Assembly: GCA_024697945.1 (NCBI GenBank)
Contig: JAILRU010000075.1
Location: 1 to 64,000, forward strand
Direction of reading: 5' to 3'
From: Bacteroidaceae bacterium
GTDB taxonomy: Bacteria > Bacteroidota > Bacteroidia > Bacteroidales > Bacteroidaceae
Length of the DNA: 64,000 bases
Part shown: one piece after another, positions 51,961 to 60,534 of the stretch
Numbering within the stretch: the first letter of the stretch is position 1
Layout of the letters: every line of letters begins with the position of its first letter
The notes under the pieces: model-generated
What the model saw: only the letters and a program-made list of their open reading frames with translations
Told to the model about the DNA's origin: nothing
Databases searched by the model: none
Made by a program: the position numbers and the translations under genes

Positions 51961-53080
51961 CGTTGTCGAAGGTATAGATGTCGGGAACTTCGGGTTTCGT
52001 CTCGCAAATCATATAAACGTCGTATGCATCGGATGCACGCCAGAAGACCCAACGGCCCCACTCCTTCGTTGCAATGTCGCTACCGCAGGTGATGGTCGTC
52101 AGTTTTGAGTTATATGCCATGGAGTATTGGCCCATCGTTGTGAGGGTGTTCGGCAGAGTCAACTCGGTGATGTTGGTTTTGTAGATAGCCTCCTCGCCGA
52201 TGGAGATGAGCCCTTCGGGAAGTGTGATGGAGGTTATGTCGGCATAGCGGAAGGCATAACTGGAGATGCCTGTTACCTTGTAGGTCTTGTCTTCGTAGAT
52301 GACCTGTGCCGGGATGTTTATATCGCCCGTGTAGAGGTTGGGATTGCTTGAGCCAGGCTTACTGTCTGTGGAATAGGTGACGCTGACTTCGTCCTCGGCT
52401 GTCTGCTTATACTTGATGCCATCGACGGTGAATTCGATGAACTCTACGCCAAGAGGAACGATGTTGTGCATGCCCCACCATTGGTCGGCCTTGTACTGAT
52501 CGACTAGTTCAGGTTTCACATGGATGGTGGAGGCGTGACTGTCGCCGAAAGTGTATTCGTCGGGCAGTGTCGGCATTGCGTCGCAAATCATATAGACATC
52601 GTAGCCGCCAGACGAGCGCCATGCCACCCAATAGCCCCAAGGATTATCGGCAATATGCTCGCCGAAGGTAAGGGTCTTGAGCTTCGAGTTCTGTCCTATG
52701 GCATACTGTTCGAGTTTCGTGACGGAGTTTGGCACGGTAATTTCGGTGATGTCTGTCTTGCAGATGGCTTCCTTGCCTATCGTGAGCAAGCCTTCGGGTA
52801 GGCTGATAGACGTGATGGTAGAACTTCGGAACGCTTTCTTGCCGATGGCAGTCACGTTGTAGTCCGTGACCTCCACGTTGATAGTGGCGGGAATAACAAT
52901 ACTGCCCGTGTAGGTGTTCGGGTTGCTGGAGCCAGGTTCACCCTCAGTGGGATAGGTGACGGTGGCCGTCTTGCCTTCGTCATCGAGCGTGTACTTGATG
53001 CCGTCCACAGTCACAGACGTTTGGGCTGATAGCGTAATCGCTGTCAGCACTAAAGAAAAAAGAATGATTAACTATTTCAT
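51668..53080 (-). pseudogene. 5' part of the broken gene: signal peptide with a nonsense codon, then BspA-type LRRs
   Basis: The natural start is ATG at 53080, which gives a normal signal peptide except that codon 3 is TAG (53072-53074): M-K-stop-LIILFSLVLTAITLSAQ. A GTG at 53050 could start a frame but would leave only a truncated signal. Two BspA-like leucine-rich repeats follow ('STITSISLPEGLLTIGKEAI', 'ADITSITLPEGLISIGEEAI'), each closed by 'YDVYMIC..P.LPDEYTFGD'. Beyond about 51945 the frame reads basic, Cys/Arg-rich nonsense until 51668, while homology continues in the next frame. It therefore has two independent lesions and belongs with the piece at 49437-51960. Confidence 0.85.
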
Positions 53081-53098
53081 AGTTACTGAAAGAATTAG

Positions 53099-54958
53099 TT
53101 ATTTACTGTTAGCTGGTTTCTTAGAGAAAATTGCCTTAATGCGATTCATATCGAACTTAGTGGTGCGGTCATAGAAATAGACACCGTTCTGCTCCTGCTC
53201 TACGTCGGTAAGTTGGGTGAAGCAGTAACCCCAAACATGATCGGAGATATTCATGAGCGCATCAACCTGACCTTCCAGGCGGGCATAGAACTCTTCCAGG
53301 GAGTGAGGCGGTTCGCCATAACCCCAAGAGGCATTGCTATTGCCTGTGGCTTTATCCTGATCCTTTACCCATTTGATGCCGCCAAACTCATCTAAGATGT
53401 AAGGCATGGTAGGCTCGGTATAGAGGGGATAGTCGTAACGGTTGACATCAGTTGGACGGTTGAAACCGGTATTGGTACGATACACGTCTATGGGGTCGTG
53501 AGGTGCCTGGAACCATTTGCCGTTACTAAAAATGACCTCTTGCAAGCGCTTAGGGTCTTGCTCGTAATTGTGAGTTGACCAGATCTCGGTCTTTACATGT
53601 GCTCCACTACTGACATCATGGAAAGGACGGGTGGGGTCGAGTTGCTTCGTGAGGTCGTACAAATCAGAAACGAAGCGGGGAAATTGCACGCGGTCGGGCC
53701 ACCACTCTTCGTTCATGGGTGTCCAAGTAACGATGCTGGGATGGTTGCGGTCGCGAACGATTTCCTCGGTCCACTCGGAGGTGAAGTTACGGGCCACCTC
53801 GGGGTCGTTGGCATTCATGCCCCACGAGGGAGCCTCGCCCCAAGTGATATAGCCAAGTTTGTCGGCCCAATAGTGGAAACGTTCCTCGAAGACCTTTTGG
53901 TGAAGCCGTGCACCATTGAAGCCGGCAGCCATAGAAAGCTCGATGTCACGCTTGAGTGCCTCATCGGAAGGAGCTGTCCAGATGCCGTCGGGATAGAAAC
54001 CCTGATCGAGCACCAGTCGCTGGTAAAAAGGCTCATTGTTCAGATAGGTCTTGTTACCGCTGCAATGGAACTTGCGCATTCCCAAGTATGAATTGACCTT
54101 ATCTACAATATTTCCTTGCGCATCCTTTATTTCGTAAGTAAGGTCATAAAGGAATGGACTCTCTGGGCTCCACAGCTTGGGTGCTTTGACGGGCAGAATA
54201 AGTGTGGAGGCATCCGTAGCAACGGCGGTCTTGGTAGCAACGACCTTAGCGCCATCTTTGAGAGTAACGGTTATGGTGCCGCCATCCTGGGCATAGAAGT
54301 GAGGATGGACGATGACTTGCTTCTGGTCAATATCCGTAATGAACTGCACGTTCTTCAAGCCCTTAGCATCAACGGGCTCCATCCACACCGTCTGCCAGAT
54401 GCCCGTGGTACGGGTGTACATACATTCGAACTGACTCAAGCGAACATTCTGCTTACCAGCAGCCTGCTTGGTGGTGCGGGTATCTGAATATGCATGAACC
54501 ACAAGGTCATGCGCCTTGCCATCCCTCAGGAAACGGGTAACATCAATGGAAAAGCCCGTACTACCGCCAAAGTGACGACCAGCCAACGTGCCATCTACAT
54601 ATACTTCTGAATTGTAATACACAGCCTGGAAATTGAGCATGACATTACGTCCAGCCCAATCGGCAGGCATCTGAATCTGCCGATGGTACCAGATGTTGCC
54701 AATGAAATCTGTATAGCCAACACCCGAAAGCCTGCTCTCAGGCGCAAAGGGAACGGTAATCTTATCGTCGAAGCCCTTGCTCTCGTACATGCGTTTTTCT
54801 ACTCCAGAGCCAACGAAATCAAAGGCGTAGCTCCATTCGCCGTTGAGGTTAAGCCAATCTTGACGTTCGAACTGTGGGCGAGGATACTCAGCCCTGGGCA
54901 CAGCCCATGCTCCAGCGACCATGTAAATCAGCAGGAGCGAAAGAAACAATCTTTTCAT
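53099..54958 (-). CDS. GH2-family glycoside hydrolase (beta-galactosidase/glucuronidase type), exported
   Basis: Signal peptide 'MKRLFLSLLLIYMVAGAWA'. The sugar-binding domain begins 'RPQFERQDWLNLNGEWSYAF' and includes 'GVGYTDFIGNIWYHRQIQMP' and 'YNSEVYVDGTLAGRHFGGST'. An Ig-like middle domain leads to the catalytic barrel: 'DQGFYPDGIWTAPSDEALKR', the acid/base Glu in 'VTWTPMNEEWWPD' and the nucleophile Glu in 'PYILDEFGGIKWV'. GH2 enzymes hydrolyse beta-galactosides, -glucuronides or -mannosides with retention; which one cannot be told. At 619 residues it is one of the shorter forms. It lies 42 bp after the EEP-like gene and 18 bp before the broken BspA-phosphatase gene, in one probable transcript. 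Confidence 0.93.
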   Translation of the reverse strand: MKRLFLSLLLIYMVAGAWAVPRAEYPRPQFERQDWLNLNGEWSYAFDFVGSGVEKRMYESKGFDDKITVPFAPESRLSGVGYTDFIGNIWYHRQIQMPADWAGRNVMLNFQAVYYNSEVYVDGTLAGRHFGGSTGFSIDVTRFLRDGKAHDLVVHAYSDTRTTKQAAGKQNVRLSQFECMYTRTTGIWQTVWMEPVDAKGLKNVQFITDIDQKQVIVHPHFYAQDGGTITVTLKDGAKVVATKTAVATDASTLILPVKAPKLWSPESPFLYDLTYEIKDAQGNIVDKVNSYLGMRKFHCSGNKTYLNNEPFYQRLVLDQGFYPDGIWTAPSDEALKRDIELSMAAGFNGARLHQKVFEERFHYWADKLGYITWGEAPSWGMNANDPEVARNFTSEWTEEIVRDRNHPSIVTWTPMNEEWWPDRVQFPRFVSDLYDLTKQLDPTRPFHDVSSGAHVKTEIWSTHNYEQDPKRLQEVIFSNGKWFQAPHDPIDVYRTNTGFNRPTDVNRYDYPLYTEPTMPYILDEFGGIKWVKDQDKATGNSNASWGYGEPPHSLEEFYARLEGQVDALMNISDHVWGYCFTQLTDVEQEQNGVYFYDRTTKFDMNRIKAIFSKKPANSK

Positions 54959-55000
54959 CTTTCAAAAGTTAAAATGTTCAAAGTTTAATTTATAATCTCA

Positions 55001-55801
55001 TTATGGAAGTTTTACCTTTGCCATAACAGGGAAGTGCGTTGAGGGCAGCCGGCGTTTCATGTTACCATCGGACTCCTTGGTAAAGTAGCCGTATTGCAGC
55101 TGGCCATAGGCTTGGACACTGACGTTCTTTGAGGTAAACACGAAGTCGTAGCGGTCGTCACTGTGATTAGCTGTGAGATCGAAGTTATTCACTGTACCAT
55201 ATTCCGCACTGCGGGAGGCAGCCTGTGTGAAGCAGTCGTTATATCTTGAAATTATTCTGCTATATGCCGTCTTTGTCTCATTGACACCAAGGAAACCTAC
55301 AATGAAAACCGGCAGGTTCTCAGCGTTTATCTCTCCAATCGCAGTCCGGATTCGAGTTGACGATGAGGTGGCAACAGTAATCTCAGTGGAGAAGCATATA
55401 TTGAAGACATAAAAAGGACTCCCATTCTTCTGCAACCTTACCCAGGAACAGGTGCTGCCCTCGGGCATTTCGCTGACTATTCCACAAGTGTCTAAATTAA
55501 GTTCTTTGTTGTAAAGAATGTCTCCTGCAAATTTATAAGAAGTCATACGCTTGGAGATTTGTCCAATCTGGGCTTCTGTCAAGGATTGCAATCCCAAAAC
55601 GTCTGGCTGCTCGAAGTTGAACATATCGCAAATAACAGGCATACGGTTTGTCCATTTGTTGCCACCGTCACCATAGGAACTCTCTTCTGTGGTAGAGGTA
55701 ACATAGAAACTACCGATATAAAGGTTCTGCGCCCTTGCAGGGCTAAATGAAAAATGAAAAATGAAAAATGATATGATGATGAATGATAATGTCTTTTTCA
55801 T
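55001..55801 (-). CDS. EEP-fold protein with lost catalytic residues (probable pseudoenzyme)
   Basis: A 266-residue exported protein; the signal peptide 'MKKTLSFIIISFFIFHFSFS' is encoded by a heptamer repeat. The remainder aligns along its length with the EEP domain of the neighbouring gene (55828-57882), but each catalytic motif is changed: 'LGVQE' is 'LGLQS', 'TGDYN' is 'VGFLGVNE', 'RRIDHIF' is 'DRYDFVF', and 'YSDHSPV' is 'LPSTHFPV'. The metal-binding Glu, the Asp/Asn pair and the catalytic Asp of the SDH motif are gone. It is therefore likely a non-catalytic binding protein that arose by duplication. It starts 26 bp after the intact paralogue. Confidence 0.85.
   Translation of the reverse strand: MKKTLSFIIISFFIFHFSFSPARAQNLYIGSFYVTSTTEESSYGDGGNKWTNRMPVICDMFNFEQPDVLGLQSLTEAQIGQISKRMTSYKFAGDILYNKELNLDTCGIVSEMPEGSTCSWVRLQKNGSPFYVFNICFSTEITVATSSSTRIRTAIGEINAENLPVFIVGFLGVNETKTAYSRIISRYNDCFTQAASRSAEYGTVNNFDLTANHSDDRYDFVFTSKNVSVQAYGQLQYGYFTKESDGNMKRRLPSTHFPVMAKVKLP
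55745..55771 (-). repeat. Heptamer repeat in a signal-peptide coding region
   Basis: Plus strand AAATG then AAAAATG three times (gene sense CATTTTT), encoding 'SFFIFHFSF'. Unit length 7 is not a multiple of three, so gain or loss of a unit would shift the frame of the gene at 55001-55801. Confidence 0.85.
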
Positions 55802-55827
55802 AGCTATTTGAATTTATAAATTATAAA

Positions 55828-57882
55828 TTAGAAGAGTACCTTTTTCCCATTCATAATGTTGATGCCTTTCTGCATCTTGTTGAGACGCTGACCCGAGAGA
55901 TTGTAGATTGCTTGACCGTTGTCCGTTGTCTGTTGTCTGTTGTCTATTGTCTCAATGCCTGTGTAGATGCCGTCTTGAATAATGACGATGCCGTGGCTAT
56001 TATCGAGAACAGGGAACTCATCTTCGCCGATGGTCTGATACCAATTGATTTCTGTCTGGTCGCCGTTCAGCTTATAGCATATCTCGCCGCTCCGCAACTG
56101 TTCGGCATTGACTGTTGTGGCACCTGTTGCAGAAGCTTGTTCTGTGCCGGAACCAAAGGCCGCGATTCCTCCTTCGAGGTAATAAAGATTCGAGGGCTTA
56201 GTTGTCATGGATTTCAATTGCCGCCCTATGATTTGTCCGGCATAGGTTTCTTTACCAGTTACACTTCCTACGTTGACACAAGAAGAAATCCTGAAGCCGG
56301 CATAGTTCACATAGCCCAGAATGCCGCCCGTATTCGTCTCTGCCCCATTAGATTTGACTGTACCATAGTTGATGGCATTATAGATTTTGTTAACGGTTTG
56401 GTCTGCATATCCCACGATGCCACCCACTGTGTTGGTACCAGCATCGGTGAGTTTGCCCGAATATGAGCATCTGTTGATGGTAGAACCATTGAACAGCGAA
56501 CCGGCAATACCTCCAATGTGTTTCGTGTCGGCATTAGCTTTGTTGGTGGAGATGTTCAGTGCGGAGTGTACATCCTTAATGGTAGTGCTGGAAGCATAAC
56601 CCACAATTCCATGCTCTCCTGAACCTTCGGCAACGACAAGTGTGCCACTGACGTAGAGATTCTTGATGGTGGCTCCCGATGTGTTGCCGAACAGTCCGGA
56701 ATAGCTCTTGCCAGTTTTGACGACAAGGTTTTGGATGGAATGTCCTTGGCCGTCGAATGTGCCCGAGAACGGAGCAGAGTTATTTCCTATGGGTAGCCAA
56801 CTACTCATCTCCTTCATGTTGATGTCATCAGTCAGGACTGCCTTGGCCGAAGATTTCTGAGTGTATCCTGCTATGCCGTTGACAATGAATGAGAAGGCTT
56901 GTAGCTCCTCAGGAGAAGAAATTTGGTAAACATCATCGATGATTGGCGGTGGAGTTGTGGTGAGTTCGGCCATGTCTGGGTTTTTAAGGGAAAGCTTTGC
57001 TATCACAGGACTATGGTCAGAATACGCTTTCAATACGTAATTTGCTGTTCCGTCGGTAGAATAATAGCAAGGGTTGAGCACTCCATAATGATTTATGTTG
57101 AATGCCCTTGTGACAAAGATGTGGTCGATGCGTCGCAATTCCCCCCCGCTTACCGTGCTATAGTTGTTTGCATTGAAGCCTGGACAAGTGCCATTGGTCA
57201 TGAACTTTTGCTTGGTGCGGGCATAGCAGTCATAGAGAAAGCCCGAGTTGTAGAACAGCTCATATGCTTCCCCGGTTTGAACAGCGTTGTAGTCTCCAGT
57301 TACAATGACGGGAGCGGTTGTGCTGGCAATCTCCTGAATCTTCTGCTTTATCAGATAGTATGATTGTTGCCGGTTTGTTTCATCAAGGTCCATGTGGGTG
57401 TTGAAATGATAGATGACTGTACCGGTGAGCTTGTCGAAGAACTTGCCCCATGTGCAGATACGGTAGTACGTAGTGGAACCGCCTTTGCTCGGGAAACCCT
57501 TTGAAGGTTTATAGGGTGTGTCGCTCAACCAGAAGTCACCATTGTCAAGAAGCACCATACGCTCCTTACGGTAGAAGATAGCTGAATACTCGCCACTCTC
57601 TGCACCGTCGTTGCGCCCTACACCAATGTAGGCATAGCCTTTCAGCCCGTTCGCCAGGTCGGTCATCTGTGCTTTCACTGCTTCCTGTACGCCAAGCAAG
57701 TCAGGTTGTTGGAAGTTGACGAGGTTGATGAGATAGGTGCGACGGGTGTTCCAACCGTTGCCGGCATCGGTGTCACTAGAATTTTTATACCTAACGTTGT
57801 AGGTACACACAGATAAATCCTGTGCATGTGCCGTAAAGATAGTCAGCAGCACAAAGAGTAAATAGATAAGACTTTTTTTCAT
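55828..57882 (-). CDS. Exported EEP-family enzyme with GLUG repeats and C-terminal sorting tail
   Basis: Signal peptide 'MKKSLIYLLFVLLTIFTAHA'. Residues 22-310 form a complete EEP domain: 'LSVCTYNVRYKN', 'QPDLLGVQEAVKAQ', 'VIVTGDYNAVQTGEAYELFY', 'RRIDHIFVTRAF', 'YSDHSPVIAKLSL'. Residues 340-600 are GLUG-type repeats ('GGIAGSLFNGSTINRCSYSG', 'GGIVGYADQTVNKIYNAINY', 'GGILGYVNYAGFRISSCVNV'). The last 30 residues are a sorting tail ('AIYNLSGQRLNKMQKG', 'INIMNGKKVLF') preceded by a heptamer-encoded linker. The protein is likely displayed on the cell surface as a nuclease, phosphatase or sphingomyelinase-like enzyme. It lies 26 bp after rnhB and 26 bp before its degenerate paralogue. Confidence 0.9.
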   Translation of the reverse strand: MKKSLIYLLFVLLTIFTAHAQDLSVCTYNVRYKNSSDTDAGNGWNTRRTYLINLVNFQQPDLLGVQEAVKAQMTDLANGLKGYAYIGVGRNDGAESGEYSAIFYRKERMVLLDNGDFWLSDTPYKPSKGFPSKGGSTTYYRICTWGKFFDKLTGTVIYHFNTHMDLDETNRQQSYYLIKQKIQEIASTTAPVIVTGDYNAVQTGEAYELFYNSGFLYDCYARTKQKFMTNGTCPGFNANNYSTVSGGELRRIDHIFVTRAFNINHYGVLNPCYYSTDGTANYVLKAYSDHSPVIAKLSLKNPDMAELTTTPPPIIDDVYQISSPEELQAFSFIVNGIAGYTQKSSAKAVLTDDINMKEMSSWLPIGNNSAPFSGTFDGQGHSIQNLVVKTGKSYSGLFGNTSGATIKNLYVSGTLVVAEGSGEHGIVGYASSTTIKDVHSALNISTNKANADTKHIGGIAGSLFNGSTINRCSYSGKLTDAGTNTVGGIVGYADQTVNKIYNAINYGTVKSNGAETNTGGILGYVNYAGFRISSCVNVGSVTGKETYAGQIIGRQLKSMTTKPSNLYYLEGGIAAFGSGTEQASATGATTVNAEQLRSGEICYKLNGDQTEINWYQTIGEDEFPVLDNSHGIVIIQDGIYTGIETIDNRQQTTDNGQAIYNLSGQRLNKMQKGINIMNGKKVLF
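55918..55952 (-). repeat. Five-copy heptamer GTTGTCT just before the sorting-tail codons
   Basis: Plus strand GTTGTCC, GTTGTCT x3, ATTGTCT: five 7-nt units, 35 nt, encoding 'TIDNRQQTTDNGQ'. A change of one unit would put the tail 'AIYNLSGQRL...' out of frame. Confidence 0.88.
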
Positions 57883-57908
57883 AGTTTATGATTAATGGGT
57901 TAATAAGC

Positions 57909-58547
57909 TTAGGAGTTAAAATCGAATTCCAACTGAGGGGAACCAAGTAAGTTAAAGGTCATGCGGTGATAGGGTGTAGAACCATGCTTGCGGATGGCTT
58001 GGCGATGTGCCGGTGCCGGATAGCCTTTGTTTTTGTCCCAATGGTATGCCGGGTATTCTTTGTGGAGGCGCAGCATGTAGTCGTCTCGGTAGGTCTTGGC
58101 CAAAATGCTGGCAGCAGCAATGCTCATGTATTTGCCGTCTCCCTTGACGATGGTGGTATAAGGTAGGGACTTCCCCCGTTCCCCTCCAGAGAGAGGGGGA
58201 GAATACGGTGTGAAGCGATTACCGTCAACGATAAGTTCTTCTGGACGTAGAATAAGTCCATCCAGGGCGCGGTGCATAGCGAGAATACTGGCACGCAGGA
58301 TGTTAATGCGGTCTATCTCTTCATTGCTGACGATGCCCACAGCCCAAGCCAATGCTTCGCGCTCGACGACCTCACGCAGGGCGTAGCGTTTGCGTTCGCT
58401 GAGCTGCTTCGAATCGTTGAGTAGGTCACTCTTGAAGTCGGGCGGCAGGATGACAGCTGCTGCAAAGACTGGTCCAGCCAAACAGCCGCGTCCGGCTTCA
58501 TCCAGGCCAGCTTCGATAACGTCCTTATGATAGTAGGGGAGGAGCAT
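57909..58547 (-). CDS. rnhB: Ribonuclease HII with a small in-frame insertion
   Basis: Cleaves RNA in RNA/DNA hybrids and at single ribonucleotides. Catalytic acids: Asp16-Glu17 in '[19 protein letters not shown]', Asp108 in 'ELIVDGNRF' and Asp in '[10 protein letters not shown]'. The GRG motif for 2'-OH recognition is present. Residues about 114-130 ('[16 protein letters not shown]') extend the loop after 'VDGNRF', where homologues go almost directly to '[20 protein letters not shown]'. The insert is encoded by a GC-rich palindromic stretch. The enzyme is otherwise of normal length (212). It sits 24 bp after a glycosyltransferase gene and 26 bp before the EEP-GLUG gene. Confidence 0.95.
   Translation of the reverse strand: MLLPYYHKDVIEAGLDEAGRGCLAGPVFAAAVILPPDFKSDLLNDSKQLSERKRYALREVVEREALAWAVGIVSNEEIDRINILRASILAMHRALDGLILRPEELIVDGNRFTPYSPPLSGGERGKSLPYTTIVKGDGKYMSIAAASILAKTYRDDYMLRLHKEYPAYHWDKNKGYPAPAHRQAIRKHGSTPYHRMTFNLLGSPQLEFDFNS
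58167..58202 (-). repeat. Palindromic in-frame insert in rnhB
   Basis: TTCCCCCGTTCCCCTC and GAGAGGGGGAGAA flank a short loop, with CCCCTC (58181-58186) pairing with GAGGGG (58193-58198). It encodes '[12 protein letters not shown]', a peptide unlike the rest of RNase HII. Confidence 0.65.
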
Positions 58548-58551
58548 TCAA

Positions 58552-58566
58552 CTTTTTACTTTTTCA
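58552..58566 (-). repeat. Leader word TGAAAAAGTAAAAAG before rnhB
   Basis: An exact 15-nt word 5 bp before the rnhB start codon. It occurs again at 60535-60549, just before the glycosyltransferase gene at 59353-60525, in the same gene-sense orientation. Confidence 0.8.
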
Positions 58567-58571
58567 ATTCT

Positions 58572-59351
58572 TCACCTTTTAATTATTGCTCTTATGATGA
58601 ACCAGAAATGTCGGACAATAGTAGCAGACCAACCGTAATAGTGTGCCATGATGCGGAAACGCTCAATGAGTGAAGCTCGGTGGTTACTTGTTGTGAGGCC
58701 TTCGTTGAGGTAGTCAGTTAGCACGAGGTTTGTATTGACTATCCTAAAACGGCGACGCGTAGCACGACGAATGATGCGGATGCACCAGTCGAAGTCTGCA
58801 GAGTAGCGGTAATGGAGGTCGTAGGGCACTTCACGCGCCAAATCAGTGCGGACATAGAACGACTGATGACAGACACGCATACCATCGAGGAAAGTGTTTG
58901 GTGTAAGTTCCTCAGGTGGTGTGAGTCTGCGTCGACGCAGGAAGTTGCCGTCATTGTCAACCAAATATGTGTCACCATAGAGGATGGCTGGATGCCTATA
59001 GTTACCCTTCACCCACTGTGTCAGCTGCGCTACGGCAGAGATAGTATTGGTGCTATGCAGACTGTCTCCGGCATTGAGGAAGACGATATAATCGCCTGTG
59101 GCGCTGAGCAATGCTTTGTTCATAGCATCGTAGAGACCACTGTCTGGTTCACAAATGAGTCGTATGTTATGGCGTGCCTGATTTTCCTCAACATAGCGTT
59201 GTACAAGCGAAAGTGTATGGTCTGTGGAACAACCGTCGATGATGAGGTGCTCAATGCGGGCATAGTCCTGCGAGGCCACGCTCTTGAGTGTACGTCCTAA
59301 GGTTGCTTCGGCGTTGAAAGTGACGGTAGCTATGGTGAAGAGAGGTTTCAT
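58572..59351 (-). CDS. Family 2 glycosyltransferase
   Basis: The start at 59351 gives 'MKPLFTIATVTFNAEATLGR', a standard GT2 opening; the frame extends further upstream only into the preceding gene. 'YARIEHLIIDGCSTDHTLSL' and 'EPDSGLYDAMNKALLSATGD' follow, with the catalytic-metal segment 'YIVFLNAGDSL'. It transfers a sugar from a nucleotide-sugar donor to a growing glycan, probably on the cytoplasmic side for polysaccharide or LPS O-chain. The product is 259 residues. The start is 2 bp beyond the stop of the GT4 gene, and rnhB follows 24 bp later. Confidence 0.93.
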   Translation of the reverse strand: MKPLFTIATVTFNAEATLGRTLKSVASQDYARIEHLIIDGCSTDHTLSLVQRYVEENQARHNIRLICEPDSGLYDAMNKALLSATGDYIVFLNAGDSLHSTNTISAVAQLTQWVKGNYRHPAILYGDTYLVDNDGNFLRRRRLTPPEELTPNTFLDGMRVCHQSFYVRTDLAREVPYDLHYRYSADFDWCIRIIRRATRRRFRIVNTNLVLTDYLNEGLTTSNHRASLIERFRIMAHYYGWSATIVRHFWFIIRAIIKR

Positions 59352-59352
59352 G

Positions 59353-60525
59353 TCACGAAAATAACTTAATATACTTTTGTGCGACGTGTGTTTCTCCGTA
59401 TGAATCTGCAGCTTTGTTGTGGGCTGCTTCGCGCAGGTTATGGTCGAGGACGAAGTGGATGCCGGTAGCCAAATCAGAAGCATCGCGGTAACGGGCCACA
59501 TAGCCATTCTCCAGATGGTCTATCATCTCGGGTATGCCACCTACATCAAAGCCAACGCAGGGTGTGCCACAACTCATGGCTTCAGCGATGGTGTTGGGCA
59601 GGTTGTCCTGAAGACTGGGTGTGAGGAATACATCTACGGCATTATACAATAAAGGCATCTCTTGTTCGTTAACAGCGCCAATACGAGTGATGCCAACATT
59701 GTCTGGCAAAGGAATCTGTTTTGCATCCTTTCCTACAATGACTAAATGCAATTCGCTTGTAGGTATTTGCTGCAAAGCTTCGGTCAAGTATGCAATACCC
59801 TTACGCTCGTCGGTTACCTTCTGGCTACAGAAAAGTAACAAGCGTTTGTCTTGTGGCAGGGAGAGGACTTGACGTGCCTGCTGCATATCTGTCGGATGGA
59901 AAAGAGCAGAGGGGATGCAATTGTTGATGTGCTCCACACGTTCTGAGGGCATAGCACGTCGCGCCTGGCCAGTAATCCATTGGCTGCACCCGACAAAGAT
60001 TGGATGCCATCGTTGGTATAGAGATTGTTTGCGCTTGTAGATGGAGAAAGGCAAGGAGCCGCAGAGGATTGGACAGTGCCGGCATTCTGACTCGATGCAG
60101 TCGCCACGATAATGACAAACCCCAAGGTAGGGCCATTCGTCATGTAATGTCCATATAATGCGTTTGCCACTTTTCATGATTCGTTCAATTCCGTCAAGCG
60201 AAAGCATTCCCTGACAAACCCAATGCAGATGGATGATGTCGGCTTCGCGGAACTCCTGGGTACGGGTGATATCAATGCCAATATTGGCAATGTCGGCCTG
60301 CCACATACGTTCACGGCTGAAACCACATCGTGGCAATACGGAAAGACGTTCCAGGAACTTTGGTACCTTATTGCCAACCTTGCAAACCGTAACGGCATCC
60401 GATTGTTTGTCACGCACCATCATTTTTGCCTTCACACCGTTCTTGTTGAGGGCTTCCATGAGACGTCGTGCTGCAATGGCTCCGCCGCCGCTTCGTTCAC
60501 TGGTACTGACAAGTAATACGTTCAT
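59353..60525 (-). CDS. Family 4-type glycosyltransferase (GT-B fold)
   Basis: A 390-residue enzyme beginning 'MNVLLVSTSERSGGGAIAAR', a typical GT-B N-domain with the Gly-rich acceptor loop. 'IIHLHWVCQGMLSLDGIERI' and 'IIWTLHDEWPYLGVCHYRGD' are typical of the WcaL/'HDEW' group. A Cys cluster (C-x5-C-x3-C-x2-C-x3-C in 'CHYRGDCIESECRHCPILC') is a recurrent trait of this group. The C-domain has the donor-site 'DVFLTPSLQDNLPNTIAEAM' with E-x7-E. It acts in surface polysaccharide assembly with the two neighbouring transferases. Gaps are 1 bp downstream and 21 bp upstream. Confidence 0.93.
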   Translation of the reverse strand: MNVLLVSTSERSGGGAIAARRLMEALNKNGVKAKMMVRDKQSDAVTVCKVGNKVPKFLERLSVLPRCGFSRERMWQADIANIGIDITRTQEFREADIIHLHWVCQGMLSLDGIERIMKSGKRIIWTLHDEWPYLGVCHYRGDCIESECRHCPILCGSLPFSIYKRKQSLYQRWHPIFVGCSQWITGQARRAMPSERVEHINNCIPSALFHPTDMQQARQVLSLPQDKRLLLFCSQKVTDERKGIAYLTEALQQIPTSELHLVIVGKDAKQIPLPDNVGITRIGAVNEQEMPLLYNAVDVFLTPSLQDNLPNTIAEAMSCGTPCVGFDVGGIPEMIDHLENGYVARYRDASDLATGIHFVLDHNLREAAHNKAADSYGETHVAQKYIKLFS

Positions 60526-60534
60526 AACCTTCCG

